64,000 bases of DNA from Algorimicrobium echini. Lineage in GTDB: Bacteria > Bacteroidota > Bacteroidia > Flavobacteriales > Flavobacteriaceae. Positions 17,802-26,830 of this stretch are shown here, piece after piece. The notes beneath the pieces are model-generated. The model saw only the letters and a list, made by a program, of their open reading frames with translations. It searched no databases and was not told where the DNA came from. The translations under genes and the position numbers were made by a program. Within the stretch, counting starts at the first letter, position 1; each line of letters begins with the position of its first letter. Location: assembly GCF_900115185.1 (NCBI RefSeq), contig NZ_FOVN01000003.1, forward strand, positions 148,511 to 212,510. Reading direction: 5' to 3'.

Positions 17802-18557
17802 ATGAAGGTCATAATAATAGAAGACGAAAAACCATCAGCAAGACGTTTACAGCGCATGCTTGATAAATTAGGAATCCAAACAGAAACCATGTTACATTCG
17901 GTTGAAGAATCTATTGTTTGGTTTCAAAGTAATCCACATCCAGATCTGATTTTTTTAGACATTCAGTTAAGTGATGGTCTGTCTTTTGAGATTTTTGATG
18001 AGGTACAAGTCAAATCGGCTATTATCTTTACAACGGCCTATGATGAGTATGCCCTTCAAGCCTTTAAATTAAATAGTATTGATTATTTACTCAAGCCTAT
18101 AGATCGTGTTGAATTGGTTCAAGCTTTAGAGAAATTTAAAGAACATCAATTTAAAGAGCAACAAGTAGCTTTAGATTTTAATGCTATAAAAAACTTACTC
18201 GTTAATGCTGCTGAACCAGAATATAAAAAACGCTTTTCAGTAAAAGTAGGACAACACCTAAAACTCTTTCCTATTGATGAAATAGAATGCTTTTATAGCG
18301 AAAATAAAGGCACGTATTTACATACCAATCAAGGAAGAAGCTATTTGTTAGATACCACTTTAGAACAATTGGATAACGATTTAAATCCAAAGCAATTCTT
18401 TAGAGTAAGCCGAAAATTCTACGTGAATATCCATGCTATTAAAGATATGGTGAGCTATACTAATTCCCGATTAGAAATAAAATTATATAATTATAATGAT
18501 CAAGAGGTTATTGTTGCAAGAGAACGTGTTAAGGATTTTAAGCAATGGTTAGAATAA
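17802..18557 (+). CDS. LytTR-type response regulator
   Basis: A 251-residue regulator: a receiver domain (residues 1-~120) with acidic pair EDE at 7-9, phospho-acceptor Asp in LIFLDIQLSDG, and Lys in LLKPIDR; then a LytTR DNA-binding domain (~145-251) with FSVKVGQHLKLFPIDEI and FRVSRKFYVN. It is the cognate regulator of the LytS-type kinase. Probable targets are the two promoters carrying ACAGTTGGGT. Confidence 0.92.
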   Translation: MKVIIIEDEKPSARRLQRMLDKLGIQTETMLHSVEESIVWFQSNPHPDLIFLDIQLSDGLSFEIFDEVQVKSAIIFTTAYDEYALQAFKLNSIDYLLKPIDRVELVQALEKFKEHQFKEQQVALDFNAIKNLLVNAAEPEYKKRFSVKVGQHLKLFPIDEIECFYSENKGTYLHTNQGRSYLLDTTLEQLDNDLNPKQFFRVSRKFYVNIHAIKDMVSYTNSRLEIKLYNYNDQEVIVARERVKDFKQWLE

Positions 18558-18572
18558 TCTTAAAGATTTAAA

Positions 18573-19745
18573 TTAATTGTCAACCCGATTATCATCAAAA
18601 GCAGAGGGCAGTAATTTAGGGATAAACTTAATAACAATTGGCAACAACAATGCGCCTCCTGGTAATAAAAAGATAGCCAAGCTTGGTATGGATTTAAAAA
18701 CATCTAGCAACTGATTGTTTACCCGTTTTTGTTCGTCTTCGTTTAATTCCCTTATGGTAGATTGGGTTAAAAGTTTCATTAAGTCCTTACTCTCTTGAAG
18801 CTCTTTCACCAATCGCTTACTGTTACGAGAAATAAGTTTAGTGACCATTTCACTAGAATTGTTGTAAAACGTTTTTACCACATTTTTTGAACTTAATAAC
18901 GCTATTTTGTTTTTATGTTTTTTGTAAAACACATTAATGGCGCTTGTGGCTTCGTCAGTGTTAGTGACTTCTAAATCTAAATCTTCCGATAATTTATTTA
19001 GAAAATCATATTCCTTTTTATCAATAATGGTGTCACCCCAAGCTGCCATACAGGCAATGTCTAATAAATAAAATTTTTCTAGTGGTTCAGTAATATAACT
19101 AAGGGCTTCATTATAAGCCATTTTTTTTGTGTCATGATATCGTCGGGATTGCTCAAATAAATCTATGAGACTTTCATCATAATCACTTTTCAGAATTTTT
19201 GAATTTAAGGTTTGTATCACAACCGTCTCTATAGCTGCTTCTAGATTTTTCAAATAAACCTCTGAAATCTGTTCTGTTTTTAAATACATTTTATAGGCTA
19301 AAATATCTGTGAATAATAGCGCATTTGTAATAAAATAATTAAAGCTTCTTTCTATAAGGTTGTCATCAATCTGAACGCGTTTATGGAGTATTTTTTCTAG
19401 AGTAGATACATTTTTTTTGCCACCAAGTAATTCAGAGAAAAAGGAAGCCTTGTAGGCATTTATATGTGTGTAAAAGTCAATGATACTATCAACAAAACTA
19501 CTGGAAGTAATGGTTGTGCTATGAATGTAGTTAAATGCTGTAATTAAATTTACTTTACATATTTCTTCACTAGTAAAATCTGTATTAACAACGTAATCTT
19601 TAAAAACACTTACGTTACTTCCATAAATAAAACCATTTCGTCGTAGTTCTTTATAAAAATCGTCCGTAGCAATCGTAGAAAGGCTTGTGCTAAAATTTTC
19701 TACGAATAATAGTTTATTAATCCAGCCATGTGCTGATGGGTTCAT
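18573..19745 (-). CDS. LETM1-related protein
   Basis: A 390-residue protein, largely helical and hydrophilic, ending in two short hydrophobic segments rich in Pro and Leu (PSLAIFLLPGGALLLPIVIKFIPKLLP lies at about 355-381), which is the LETM1-like signature. Flavobacterial homologues are annotated as LETM1-related biofilm-associated protein; direct evidence for that role is not visible here. It converges with the LytTR gene (15 bp apart). Confidence 0.72.
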   Translation of the reverse strand: MNPSAHGWINKLLFVENFSTSLSTIATDDFYKELRRNGFIYGSNVSVFKDYVVNTDFTSEEICKVNLITAFNYIHSTTITSSSFVDSIIDFYTHINAYKASFFSELLGGKKNVSTLEKILHKRVQIDDNLIERSFNYFITNALLFTDILAYKMYLKTEQISEVYLKNLEAAIETVVIQTLNSKILKSDYDESLIDLFEQSRRYHDTKKMAYNEALSYITEPLEKFYLLDIACMAAWGDTIIDKKEYDFLNKLSEDLDLEVTNTDEATSAINVFYKKHKNKIALLSSKNVVKTFYNNSSEMVTKLISRNSKRLVKELQESKDLMKLLTQSTIRELNEDEQKRVNNQLLDVFKSIPSLAIFLLPGGALLLPIVIKFIPKLLPSAFDDNRVDN

Positions 19746-19851
19746 GTTTACTTTTTTTAAGAGTGTAAAGATAAATTATTAATCCAAAATGAGCATATTA
19801 AATCACGTTAACAAAATTTTAACAAAACCGACTTTAAAGTTATTGCGTAGG

Positions 19852-19859
19852 TATGTTTG
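19852..19859 (+). promoter_or_regulatory. -7 element TATGTTTG of the DUF4331 operon
   Basis: Exact TAnnTTTG match, 34 bp before the ATG. Confidence 0.55.
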
Positions 19860-19893
19860 AGAGTCAATTATTAATTAACAAAAACTCAAAATT

Positions 19894-20544
19894 ATGAAAA
19901 ACATGAAAATTTATTTAGGAATCGGTGTTGCAGTCGTAGCAGGTTTCTTTTTGGTAGCAGCCGATCATATCGATGCACCAGCAGTATCAGGTGGTACAAG
20001 TGATATTACCGATTTTTACGCCTTTCAAGGGCAAGACACAGATAATCTCGTGTTTGTAGCTAATGTTCAAGGTTTAATAAGCCCTGCCAATACTGGCAAT
20101 GCCGCATTTGATGAAAATGTGCTTATTGAATTTAATATTGATACAAATGATGACAAGATTGAAGATTTAGTTATTCAAGCAATTCCTCGAGATGGAAAAA
20201 TGTACTTTTTTGGACCAACAGCACCATCAGTAACAGGTTTAAATAGTTCCATACTAACTGGAAATGCTAGTGGAAGTGTAGATATTTCTACATATGGACA
20301 ATCTGCTGTTATTGAAGAAGCTAATCAGATGAAGTTTTTTGCAGGCCCAAGGGACGATCCATTCTTTATGGATTTTGCACGCTATGGTGATATTATAGCT
20401 GGAAATGAAACAGCGTTTGCTAATCCAGGATCTGATACGTTTGCAGAAACAAATGTATTATCTGTAGTTGTTGAAGTGCCTAAAAACCTAGTTGGTAGTT
20501 CAGGAACTATTAATACGTGGGTTGAATCAAAACGCAAGCAATAA
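19894..20544 (+). CDS. DUF4331 family protein, N-terminal half
   Basis: A 216-residue exported protein with a signal peptide (VAGFFLVAADHIDAP), followed at once by the DUF4331 motif ADHIDAP...SDITDFYAF, with conserved blocks LIEFNIDTNDD and FAGPRDDPFF. DUF4331 proteins elsewhere are often single chains of roughly twice this length; this gene covers the first half and the next covers the second. Function unknown; the family is periplasmic or secreted. Confidence 0.85.
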   Translation: MKNMKIYLGIGVAVVAGFFLVAADHIDAPAVSGGTSDITDFYAFQGQDTDNLVFVANVQGLISPANTGNAAFDENVLIEFNIDTNDDKIEDLVIQAIPRDGKMYFFGPTAPSVTGLNSSILTGNASGSVDISTYGQSAVIEEANQMKFFAGPRDDPFFMDFARYGDIIAGNETAFANPGSDTFAETNVLSVVVEVPKNLVGSSGTINTWVESKRKQ

Positions 20545-20577
20545 GTAAATAACTAACAAATTTAAAACACAGATATT

Positions 20578-21150
20578 ATGAAAAATTTAAAATATATATT
20601 AAGTATTGTCGCTATTTCAGCTTTAACGTTAAGCTGTTCAAACGATGATGATTTTACACCAACACAAGGTGGACCTACTGGGCCAGATTTCTCTGGATTG
20701 TATACTCAAGAAGATCAAATGGGTAGACCAGCTGTTAATACTGTTTTTGTATCAGGTGATAGTAAAAATATGTTTAACAAAACTATTCCATCGCAACAAA
20801 ATGGGGCATTTCAAAGTATGTTTCAGGCAAATTTAGAAGGCTTGAGTCCAGCGTACGCTAACCCAGGAGATGAGAATGCTTTAGGTTTAACTTCTGAACA
20901 ATTTACAGGCTTATTAGCTACTGATGTCCTAACGGTTTCTTTGGATGGACCAACAACCTTTTTCGATGGAACAAATGTACTTACAGGTCGTAATTTAACA
21001 GATGATGTTATTACCGTAGAGCTAATCTTAATTTTTGGAGGCGAAACAGGATTAACTGCTCCAGAATTCCCTGGATTATCTAATGATAATGTAGATAGTA
21101 ATGACAAAGATTTTTTATCTGAATTTCCATATTTAGCAAGCGCTTGGTAG
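20578..21150 (+). CDS. DUF4331-like lipoprotein, C-terminal half
   Basis: A 190-residue lipoprotein (lipobox LTLSC, Cys near 20) with an acidic DDDF start and a body (QMGRPAVNTVFV, LATDVLTVSLDG, GRNLTDDVITVELILIFGG, SEFPYLASAW) that matches the C-terminal half of DUF4331. It follows the N-terminal half by 33 bp. The two mature proteins may assemble into one unit in the periplasm. A strong terminator follows. Confidence 0.8.
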   Translation: MKNLKYILSIVAISALTLSCSNDDDFTPTQGGPTGPDFSGLYTQEDQMGRPAVNTVFVSGDSKNMFNKTIPSQQNGAFQSMFQANLEGLSPAYANPGDENALGLTSEQFTGLLATDVLTVSLDGPTTFFDGTNVLTGRNLTDDVITVELILIFGGETGLTAPEFPGLSNDNVDSNDKDFLSEFPYLASAW

Positions 21151-21158
21151 GAATTCCA

Positions 21159-21194
21159 AATCAGAGCATGTGAGGGCATGCTCTGATTTTTTTA
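21159..21194 (+). terminator. rho-independent terminator after the DUF4331 pair
   Basis: A perfect 12-bp stem (AATCAGAGCATG/CATGCTCTGATT) with a 6-nt loop, followed by a T-run. It separates the DUF4331 pair from the TPR and receptor genes. Confidence 0.88.
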
Positions 21195-21196
21195 AT

Positions 21197-21226
21197 ACAA
21201 ACAAACAAACAAACAAAAACAAAAAC
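21197..21226 (+). repeat. (ACAA)n simple repeat in the leader of the TPR lipoprotein gene
   Basis: About five ACAA units followed by AAAAAC units end 2 bp before the ATG. A-rich leaders promote initiation in Bacteroidetes; the tetranucleotide run could vary in length. Confidence 0.6.
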
Positions 21227-21228
21227 AC

Positions 21229-22524
21229 ATGAAAACTTTAAAACACGCTATCGGATTATTGGTTTGCATGCTAATTATAACGGGTTGCGAAAACCAACCA
21301 ACAGCAATAACTGACAAATCAGATTATAATAATTATTTAGAATTAGTCGCGAATGAAGCGTTGCAACAAGCTGAAACGGATCTTCAATTTTGGGAAAAAA
21401 AGCTAGAAAAAGAACCTTCGCAATATCCTTATGTAGCTAAAATTGCAGCGTCTCATTCCCGATTATTTAAAATTACAGGAAAGGTTAGTCACTTAAAAGC
21501 TGCTGAAAAAAACTTATTAGTAGTAAATGAACGTACTAAATATAATCATGTTGGCTATTTAAGGGCGTTATCAAGAAATTATATTTCGCAACACCGCTTT
21601 CGTGACGCTAAAGCGTTACTTGAAAAAGCCAAATCTAATGGCGAAAATATTGAGGCGACCTACAAAATGCTCTTTGATGTTGAATTAGAATTGGGTGACG
21701 TTGTTTTGGCTAAAACATATCTGGAACGCATTAAAAACTTAAGTGATTTTGATTATTTAATTCGCCTTTCAAAATGGAGTGATCATCAAGGAAATTTAGA
21801 TGCAGCTATTAAATATATGGAACAAGCAACCACTATTGCTGAAAACTCTAATATAAATAGTTCTAAAGAGTGGGCTTATACCAACTTGGCAGATTTTTAT
21901 GGACATGCTGGAAATATAGAGCAGTCTTATAATTATTATTTGAAAGCATTAGCCATTAATCCTAATGACGCCTATGCTAAAAAAGGAATTGCTTGGATTG
22001 TGTATTCTTACGAAAAGAATCCAAACGAAGCGACACGTATTTTAAATTCTATAACAGATAAATACCAAGTTCCAGACTTGTATTTACTAAAGGCTGAAAT
22101 TGCAGAATTCATGAAAAATGAACAAGCTAAAGAAGCACATATTAATAGGTATTTAGAACTGGTTTCCAACGAATCTTATGGTGATATGTACAATGTTTAT
22201 AACGTGGAGCTTTTTTTAGATACAGAAAACAAGCAAGATGACGCTTTGCTATTGGCTAAAAAAGAAATTCAAAATAGACCAACAGCCCAATCTTACGATT
22301 TGTTAGCGTGGAGTTATTATAAAAAAGGAAATGTTAAAAAAGCGTTAAGTATAATGGAAGAATTTGTTATTGGTAATACTTTTGAGCCGCTTGTTATGTA
22401 CCATTTAGCCTCTATTTACAAGGCAAATGGCTTAACCGAAAAAGCCAATAAACTAAAACCGGAATTACTAGCTAGTTCTTTTGAATTAGGCCCTGTTTTA
22501 GCACAGAAGATTTCTCATATTTAA
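21229..22524 (+). CDS. tetratricopeptide repeat lipoprotein
   Basis: A 431-residue lipoprotein (lipobox IITGC, Cys near 20) made almost wholly of TPR helices; clear repeats include AYTNLADFYGHAGNIEQSY and LAWSYYKKGNVKKAL. It should be a periplasm-facing scaffold. It lies directly before a TonB receptor (20 bp) and after the DUF4331 pair; no promoter of the TAnnTTTG type is visible between terminator and start, so expression may rest on read-through. Confidence 0.85.
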   Translation: MKTLKHAIGLLVCMLIITGCENQPTAITDKSDYNNYLELVANEALQQAETDLQFWEKKLEKEPSQYPYVAKIAASHSRLFKITGKVSHLKAAEKNLLVVNERTKYNHVGYLRALSRNYISQHRFRDAKALLEKAKSNGENIEATYKMLFDVELELGDVVLAKTYLERIKNLSDFDYLIRLSKWSDHQGNLDAAIKYMEQATTIAENSNINSSKEWAYTNLADFYGHAGNIEQSYNYYLKALAINPNDAYAKKGIAWIVYSYEKNPNEATRILNSITDKYQVPDLYLLKAEIAEFMKNEQAKEAHINRYLELVSNESYGDMYNVYNVELFLDTENKQDDALLLAKKEIQNRPTAQSYDLLAWSYYKKGNVKKALSIMEEFVIGNTFEPLVMYHLASIYKANGLTEKANKLKPELLASSFELGPVLAQKISHI

Positions 22525-22544
22525 TCACCACCATAAACCAAACT

Positions 22545-24782
22545 ATGAAAACTAAAAACACATTTAAATTTATATTTTTTCTAATTGTAAGTCAATTAGT
22601 ACAGGCTCAGACAATAAAAGGAACAGTATCTGATGAGGAAGGCAAGCCTATTGAAAATGCCTATATCTATAACATTAACTCAACAAGTCATGCACATTCA
22701 TTATCAAATGGATCTTTTATAATTGAAAACAATCAAATAGGCGATTCTTTAAGTCTCGGCTTATTAGGTTATGAAAAAAGAACAGTGGTGGTTGTTAATG
22801 AATACTTTCAAAATGGACTTCAAGTTACTTTAAATAGTAAAACGGTTCTCTTGAATGAATTGGTAATTACTGAACAAGTAAATGCCATGAACAGTATTTC
22901 TAGAGTAGATTTGGAAACGAATCCCGTAAACTCATCACAAGAAATATTGCGTAAAGTACCAGGACTCATTATCGGTCAGCATGCAGGTGGAGGAAAAGCC
23001 GAGCAGATATTTTTGCGTGGTTTTGATATAGATCACGGAACTGATATTAGTTTATCTGTAGATGGTATGCCGGTAAATATGGTGTCACATGCGCATGGTC
23101 AAGGTTATAGTGATTTGCATTTTCTAATTCCAGAAACTATAAATAACATCAATTTTGGTAAAGGGCCTTACTATGCTAACAAAGGCGATTTTGCAACAGC
23201 TGGTTATGTGGATTTTAATACCAAAGATCAGTTAAACGGAAGCGAAATAAGCTTGAGCTATGGGCAATTTAATTCCTTACGAACTTTAGGAATGTTTGAT
23301 TTACTTAAAAACAATAAACGCTCTAATGCTTATGTGGCATTAGAATATATTGAATTTGATGGTCCTTTTGAATCGCCACAAAATTTCAACAGACTCAATC
23401 TATTTGGGAAGTTCAGTACTTATTTAAAAGGGAATGATAAACTATCTCTAACAGTGTCGCATTTTACAAGTCGTTGGGATGCTTCAGGACAAATTCCGCA
23501 ACGTGCTGTGGATAGCGGTTTAATTTCTCGTTTTGGTGCTATTGATGATACAGAAGGCGGAAATACCTCAAGAAGTAATGTAAACGTGGCTTATGATGCC
23601 ATTTTAAAAGATGATTTACAATTTAAAGCCAATGTGTTTTACACAAAATATGCTTTTGAATTGTATTCTAATTTCACTTTCTTTTTAGAAGATCCTATTA
23701 ATGGTGATCAGATAAAACAATACGAGAATCGCGATATTTTTGGTTTCAACAAAGCTTTTATTAAAGATACCAAAGTTGGTTCTGTAGAAACCAAAATCAC
23801 ATCTGGTTTTGGACTGCGTTATGACCAAGTTAATGATGTGGAATTGTCTCACACGCTAAACAGAAGTGAAACATTAGATAATTTAGCACTAGGAAATGTA
23901 AACGAAACCAATATGTTTGGTTTTGTAAATGCCGAATTTAAATTGAACAAATTTATTATAGCTCCAGCCTTGCGTTTGGATTATTTCAAGTTTATGTATA
24001 ATGATGCTTTAGTTACAGACTATGAAACATTGTCTGAAACAAAAACAACGGTAAGCCCGAAGCTAAATTTCTTCTACAATCAGAATAACAATTTACAATG
24101 GTTTTTAAAATCTGGTATTGGGTTTCACTCTAATGATACACGAGTCGTTGTAGCACAAAGCGGTGAAGATATTTTGCCAAAAGCATATGGCGTAGATTTA
24201 GGAGCTATTTGGAAGCCTTTTCCTAAAATGGTAGTAAATACCGCACTGTGGTATTTGTTTTTAGAGCAAGAATTTGTTTATGTTGGTGATGCAGGTATTG
24301 TAGAACCAAGTGGACAATCAGAGCGATATGGCGTAGATTTAGGGTTGCGTTACCAATTTACCGATTGGTTGTATTTTGATACAGACGCAACAATTACACA
24401 CGCTAGAAGTGTTGAAGAACCTGATGGATTTGATTATATTCCTTTAGCACCCGATTTTACATTAACGGGAGGATTATCTGTTAATGATTTAAATGGTTTC
24501 TCCGCAGGAATTAGATATCGCTATATTGATGATAGACCTGCAAACGAAGATAATTCTATTATTGCCGAAGGTTATTTTGTTACAGATTTAAATATGAACT
24601 ACGCCTTTAATAAAAATTTTAGTGTAGGTGTTGCTATTGAAAACGTATTTGATACTGAATGGAATGAAACGCAATTCGCTACTGAATCAAGATTACAGAA
24701 TGAGATTGATCCAGTTGAAGAAATTCATTTTACGCCTGGAACACCTTTTTTTATAAAAGGTATTGTAAGCTATAAGTTTTAA
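22545..24782 (+). CDS. TonB-dependent receptor linked to DUF4331
   Basis: A 745-residue receptor: signal peptide ending LVQAQ, a CarboxypepD_reg-like domain (IKGTVSDEEGKPIENAYIY), a plug with FLRGFDIDHGTDISLSVDGMPVN and SHAHGQGYSDLHF, and a barrel ending in FFIKGIVSYKF. The His-rich loop in the plug could bind a metal or a metal complex, which is inference. It is the last gene of the DUF4331-TPR-receptor locus and is followed by a terminator. Confidence 0.88.
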   Translation: MKTKNTFKFIFFLIVSQLVQAQTIKGTVSDEEGKPIENAYIYNINSTSHAHSLSNGSFIIENNQIGDSLSLGLLGYEKRTVVVVNEYFQNGLQVTLNSKTVLLNELVITEQVNAMNSISRVDLETNPVNSSQEILRKVPGLIIGQHAGGGKAEQIFLRGFDIDHGTDISLSVDGMPVNMVSHAHGQGYSDLHFLIPETINNINFGKGPYYANKGDFATAGYVDFNTKDQLNGSEISLSYGQFNSLRTLGMFDLLKNNKRSNAYVALEYIEFDGPFESPQNFNRLNLFGKFSTYLKGNDKLSLTVSHFTSRWDASGQIPQRAVDSGLISRFGAIDDTEGGNTSRSNVNVAYDAILKDDLQFKANVFYTKYAFELYSNFTFFLEDPINGDQIKQYENRDIFGFNKAFIKDTKVGSVETKITSGFGLRYDQVNDVELSHTLNRSETLDNLALGNVNETNMFGFVNAEFKLNKFIIAPALRLDYFKFMYNDALVTDYETLSETKTTVSPKLNFFYNQNNNLQWFLKSGIGFHSNDTRVVVAQSGEDILPKAYGVDLGAIWKPFPKMVVNTALWYLFLEQEFVYVGDAGIVEPSGQSERYGVDLGLRYQFTDWLYFDTDATITHARSVEEPDGFDYIPLAPDFTLTGGLSVNDLNGFSAGIRYRYIDDRPANEDNSIIAEGYFVTDLNMNYAFNKNFSVGVAIENVFDTEWNETQFATESRLQNEIDPVEEIHFTPGTPFFIKGIVSYKF

Positions 24783-24858
24783 GTGTTTGTTGTTGATAAA
24801 GATAACTGGTAAACTGCTTTTTTTATAGTGGTTTGATTAGTGTTTTTGTTAGTTTGTG

Positions 24859-24888
24859 AGCGTCTGTTTTTAACAGGCGCTTTTTTTT
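24859..24888 (+). terminator. rho-independent terminator after the TonB receptor
   Basis: Stem AGCGTCTGTT pairing with AACAGGCGCT (one G-U pair), 3-nt loop, then eight T. Confidence 0.85.
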
Positions 24889-24917
24889 ATAAAATAAGCC
24901 GCTTCATTATAAAAAAA

Positions 24918-25997
24918 TTAATCTATTTGAAACGCCTTTATAACTGGCAGTGCTTCATTATTAAAATTAAATAGTGCTTGATTTTCCCATGGTGAACCAT
25001 TAGTTGATTCTGGCCCTTTCCAAGCTATGAGTTCGGTTCCCCAGTAACAAAAGCCTAAACCTTTTTCTGTATCTAAAACTAGGTTTTTAATTGCGTATAT
25101 AAACTGTTCTTGTCCTAGTGGCGAAGCTGGAAATTCTGGTAAAATAAGCTGATTTTCTAAACCAACTATATTATTTGTAAAATCGTTGTATTCCAAGGTA
25201 AATGGGTATGCTGTTTCCGCAATAACAATATGTTTATTGTGTTGTGTACTCAAACGAGTCATAGCGTTCCTTAAGTTAGTCAGCGATTTTCCATGCCAAA
25301 TAGGGTAGTAGGATAGCCCAATAATATCATAATCTAAATCTGAAACTTGATTAAAAAACCAATCCGCATTTTCAATACCAGCAACATGAAGCATAATTTG
25401 TGTTTGGTTGGAATGTGTTCTCACGGCTTCAATTGCTGTAGATGTTAGTGTTTTAAACTGATTTATGTTTGTCGATATGTTTCCAAACGGGTGGAGTAAA
25501 CCTGAATTAATTTCATTTCCAATTTGGATGTAATCGGGTTTTAATTCGTTGGCAACCTGTTCAGTATAATTATAAACAGTGGTATGTAATTCTGTAATAG
25601 ATAAGCTTTGCCAAGCCACCGGTATTATTTGCTGCCCTGGGTCTGCCCAAGTATCCGAATAATGAACCGCTATCCATGTTTTAAAACCTCTAGCTTTTAG
25701 AGTTTCTGAGAACTGTTTGACTTCATTTAAACTGGAATGATTAGTACTCGGGTTTACCCACAAACGCAGGCGTATGGTATTCACGCCATTGTTTTTTAGA
25801 ATATCAAGAAAATCTACTGGATTTCCATTAAAATCATAAAAAATAGGGTTGGTTTCAGATATTTCTGGGTAGCTTGAAATATCTACTGCCGATATAAAAC
25901 TCGTTTCAACAGGTTTTATATTACCAACGGAATCGTCATCTTTACTACACGAGAATACTATAATTATAATAAAAATTGAAAATAATTTTTGATGCAT
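24918..25997 (-). CDS. GH53 arabinogalactan endo-beta-1,4-galactanase, lipoprotein
   Basis: A 359-residue lipoprotein (lipobox IVFSC) with a GH53 TIM-barrel: NGVNTIRLRLWVNP, the acid/base motif IQIGNEIN, and the nucleophile motif IVIAETAYP. GH53 enzymes cut beta-1,4-galactan in pectic side chains. The start used here overlaps the stop of the DJ-1 gene by one base (TAATG); an in-frame Met six codons upstream is less likely. No SusC/SusD pair or other galactan gene lies nearby. Confidence 0.88.
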   Translation of the reverse strand: MHQKLFSIFIIIIVFSCSKDDDSVGNIKPVETSFISAVDISSYPEISETNPIFYDFNGNPVDFLDILKNNGVNTIRLRLWVNPSTNHSSLNEVKQFSETLKARGFKTWIAVHYSDTWADPGQQIIPVAWQSLSITELHTTVYNYTEQVANELKPDYIQIGNEINSGLLHPFGNISTNINQFKTLTSTAIEAVRTHSNQTQIMLHVAGIENADWFFNQVSDLDYDIIGLSYYPIWHGKSLTNLRNAMTRLSTQHNKHIVIAETAYPFTLEYNDFTNNIVGLENQLILPEFPASPLGQEQFIYAIKNLVLDTEKGLGFCYWGTELIAWKGPESTNGSPWENQALFNFNNEALPVIKAFQID

Positions 25998-26758
25998 TAA
26001 TTTGTAAATTTCCAAGTTTGTAACCGGTTTAAGTAAAGGTAGGATTCAACAAATTTTCTGTGTTCCACATGGGTCATTTTTTCTAACAAATTCAATGCTG
26101 AAATATAACTGGCTAAATTCCCATTAGAAGAACTGAATTTTCCATCTTCAACAAAAGTAATAGTTGCATCGTCTTGAACTTTTAAGTTTGGATAATCTTT
26201 TTGAAGTTGTTCACCACCACCAATCCAGGTAACTATCTTGTGGCCATCTGCAATGCCAGATTCACCTATTAATCGGGCACCAGCACAATTACTGACTGTA
26301 TAAAGGGTTTCCTGATTTTTTTCTTTTATGAATTCTATTATGTTTTTGTTGTGAACTTGCGCATACATATCGTAAGCGCTTGGAACAAAAAGAACATCTA
26401 ATTTCGGACAGTTTTTAAATGTATAATCTGGTACAAAATGCATCCCTTCTTCGGTCGTTATGGCTTGGTTGGTTTCTGCAATGGTAATGACATTAAAAAG
26501 TTGTTTTCCTGATTCACTTGCTTTTGAAAATACGTCAGATGCCGCAATCACTTCACTTTGTAAAACACCAGAATACATAAGTAAACCAATAGTAGGTAAA
26601 TTACTGTTAAATGGTTTTATATGTTTTGCTAACGTATCGGAAGAAATTTCAGTGACCTTCCTAGCTTTTGTCTTTTCAACTTTTTCATTTGTAGTATTAT
26701 TACAATTGAATATTAAACATACTAACAAAAATAAAGTAGCATAGTTTTTAATAAGCAT
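25997..26758 (-). CDS. DJ-1/PfpI family lipoprotein
   Basis: A 253-residue lipoprotein (lipobox IFNC, Cys near 19) with a class I glutamine amidotransferase-like DJ-1/PfpI domain (about 55-235): IGLLMYSGVLQSEV, LDVLFVPSAYD, and the elbow Cys in TVSNCAGARLIGESG. The fold resembles the N-terminal part of GlxA-type AraC regulators, but there is no DNA-binding domain. It is translationally coupled to the GH53 gene; the reason for the pairing is unclear. Confidence 0.82.
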   Translation of the reverse strand: MLIKNYATLFLLVCLIFNCNNTTNEKVEKTKARKVTEISSDTLAKHIKPFNSNLPTIGLLMYSGVLQSEVIAASDVFSKASESGKQLFNVITIAETNQAITTEEGMHFVPDYTFKNCPKLDVLFVPSAYDMYAQVHNKNIIEFIKEKNQETLYTVSNCAGARLIGESGIADGHKIVTWIGGGEQLQKDYPNLKVQDDATITFVEDGKFSSSNGNLASYISALNLLEKMTHVEHRKFVESYLYLNRLQTWKFTN

Positions 26759-26787
26759 ATTTTTTATTAGTGTTTATGTGGAATAAA

Positions 26788-26795
26788 CAAAAATA
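26788..26795 (-). promoter_or_regulatory. -7 element (TATTTTTG) of the DJ-1/GH53 operon
   Basis: Plus strand CAAAAATA, an exact minus-strand TAnnTTTG, about 30 bp before the start codon. Confidence 0.5.
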
Positions 26796-26830
26796 AACAT
26801 TTAAACGTAAAAGTCAGTTAATTATGTGTT

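Noticed and set aside
19894-21150. DUF4331 pair as one gene broken by a frameshift
   Set aside because: The second gene has its own complete lipoprotein signal and an A-rich leader, so it is a true separate gene and not a pseudogene.
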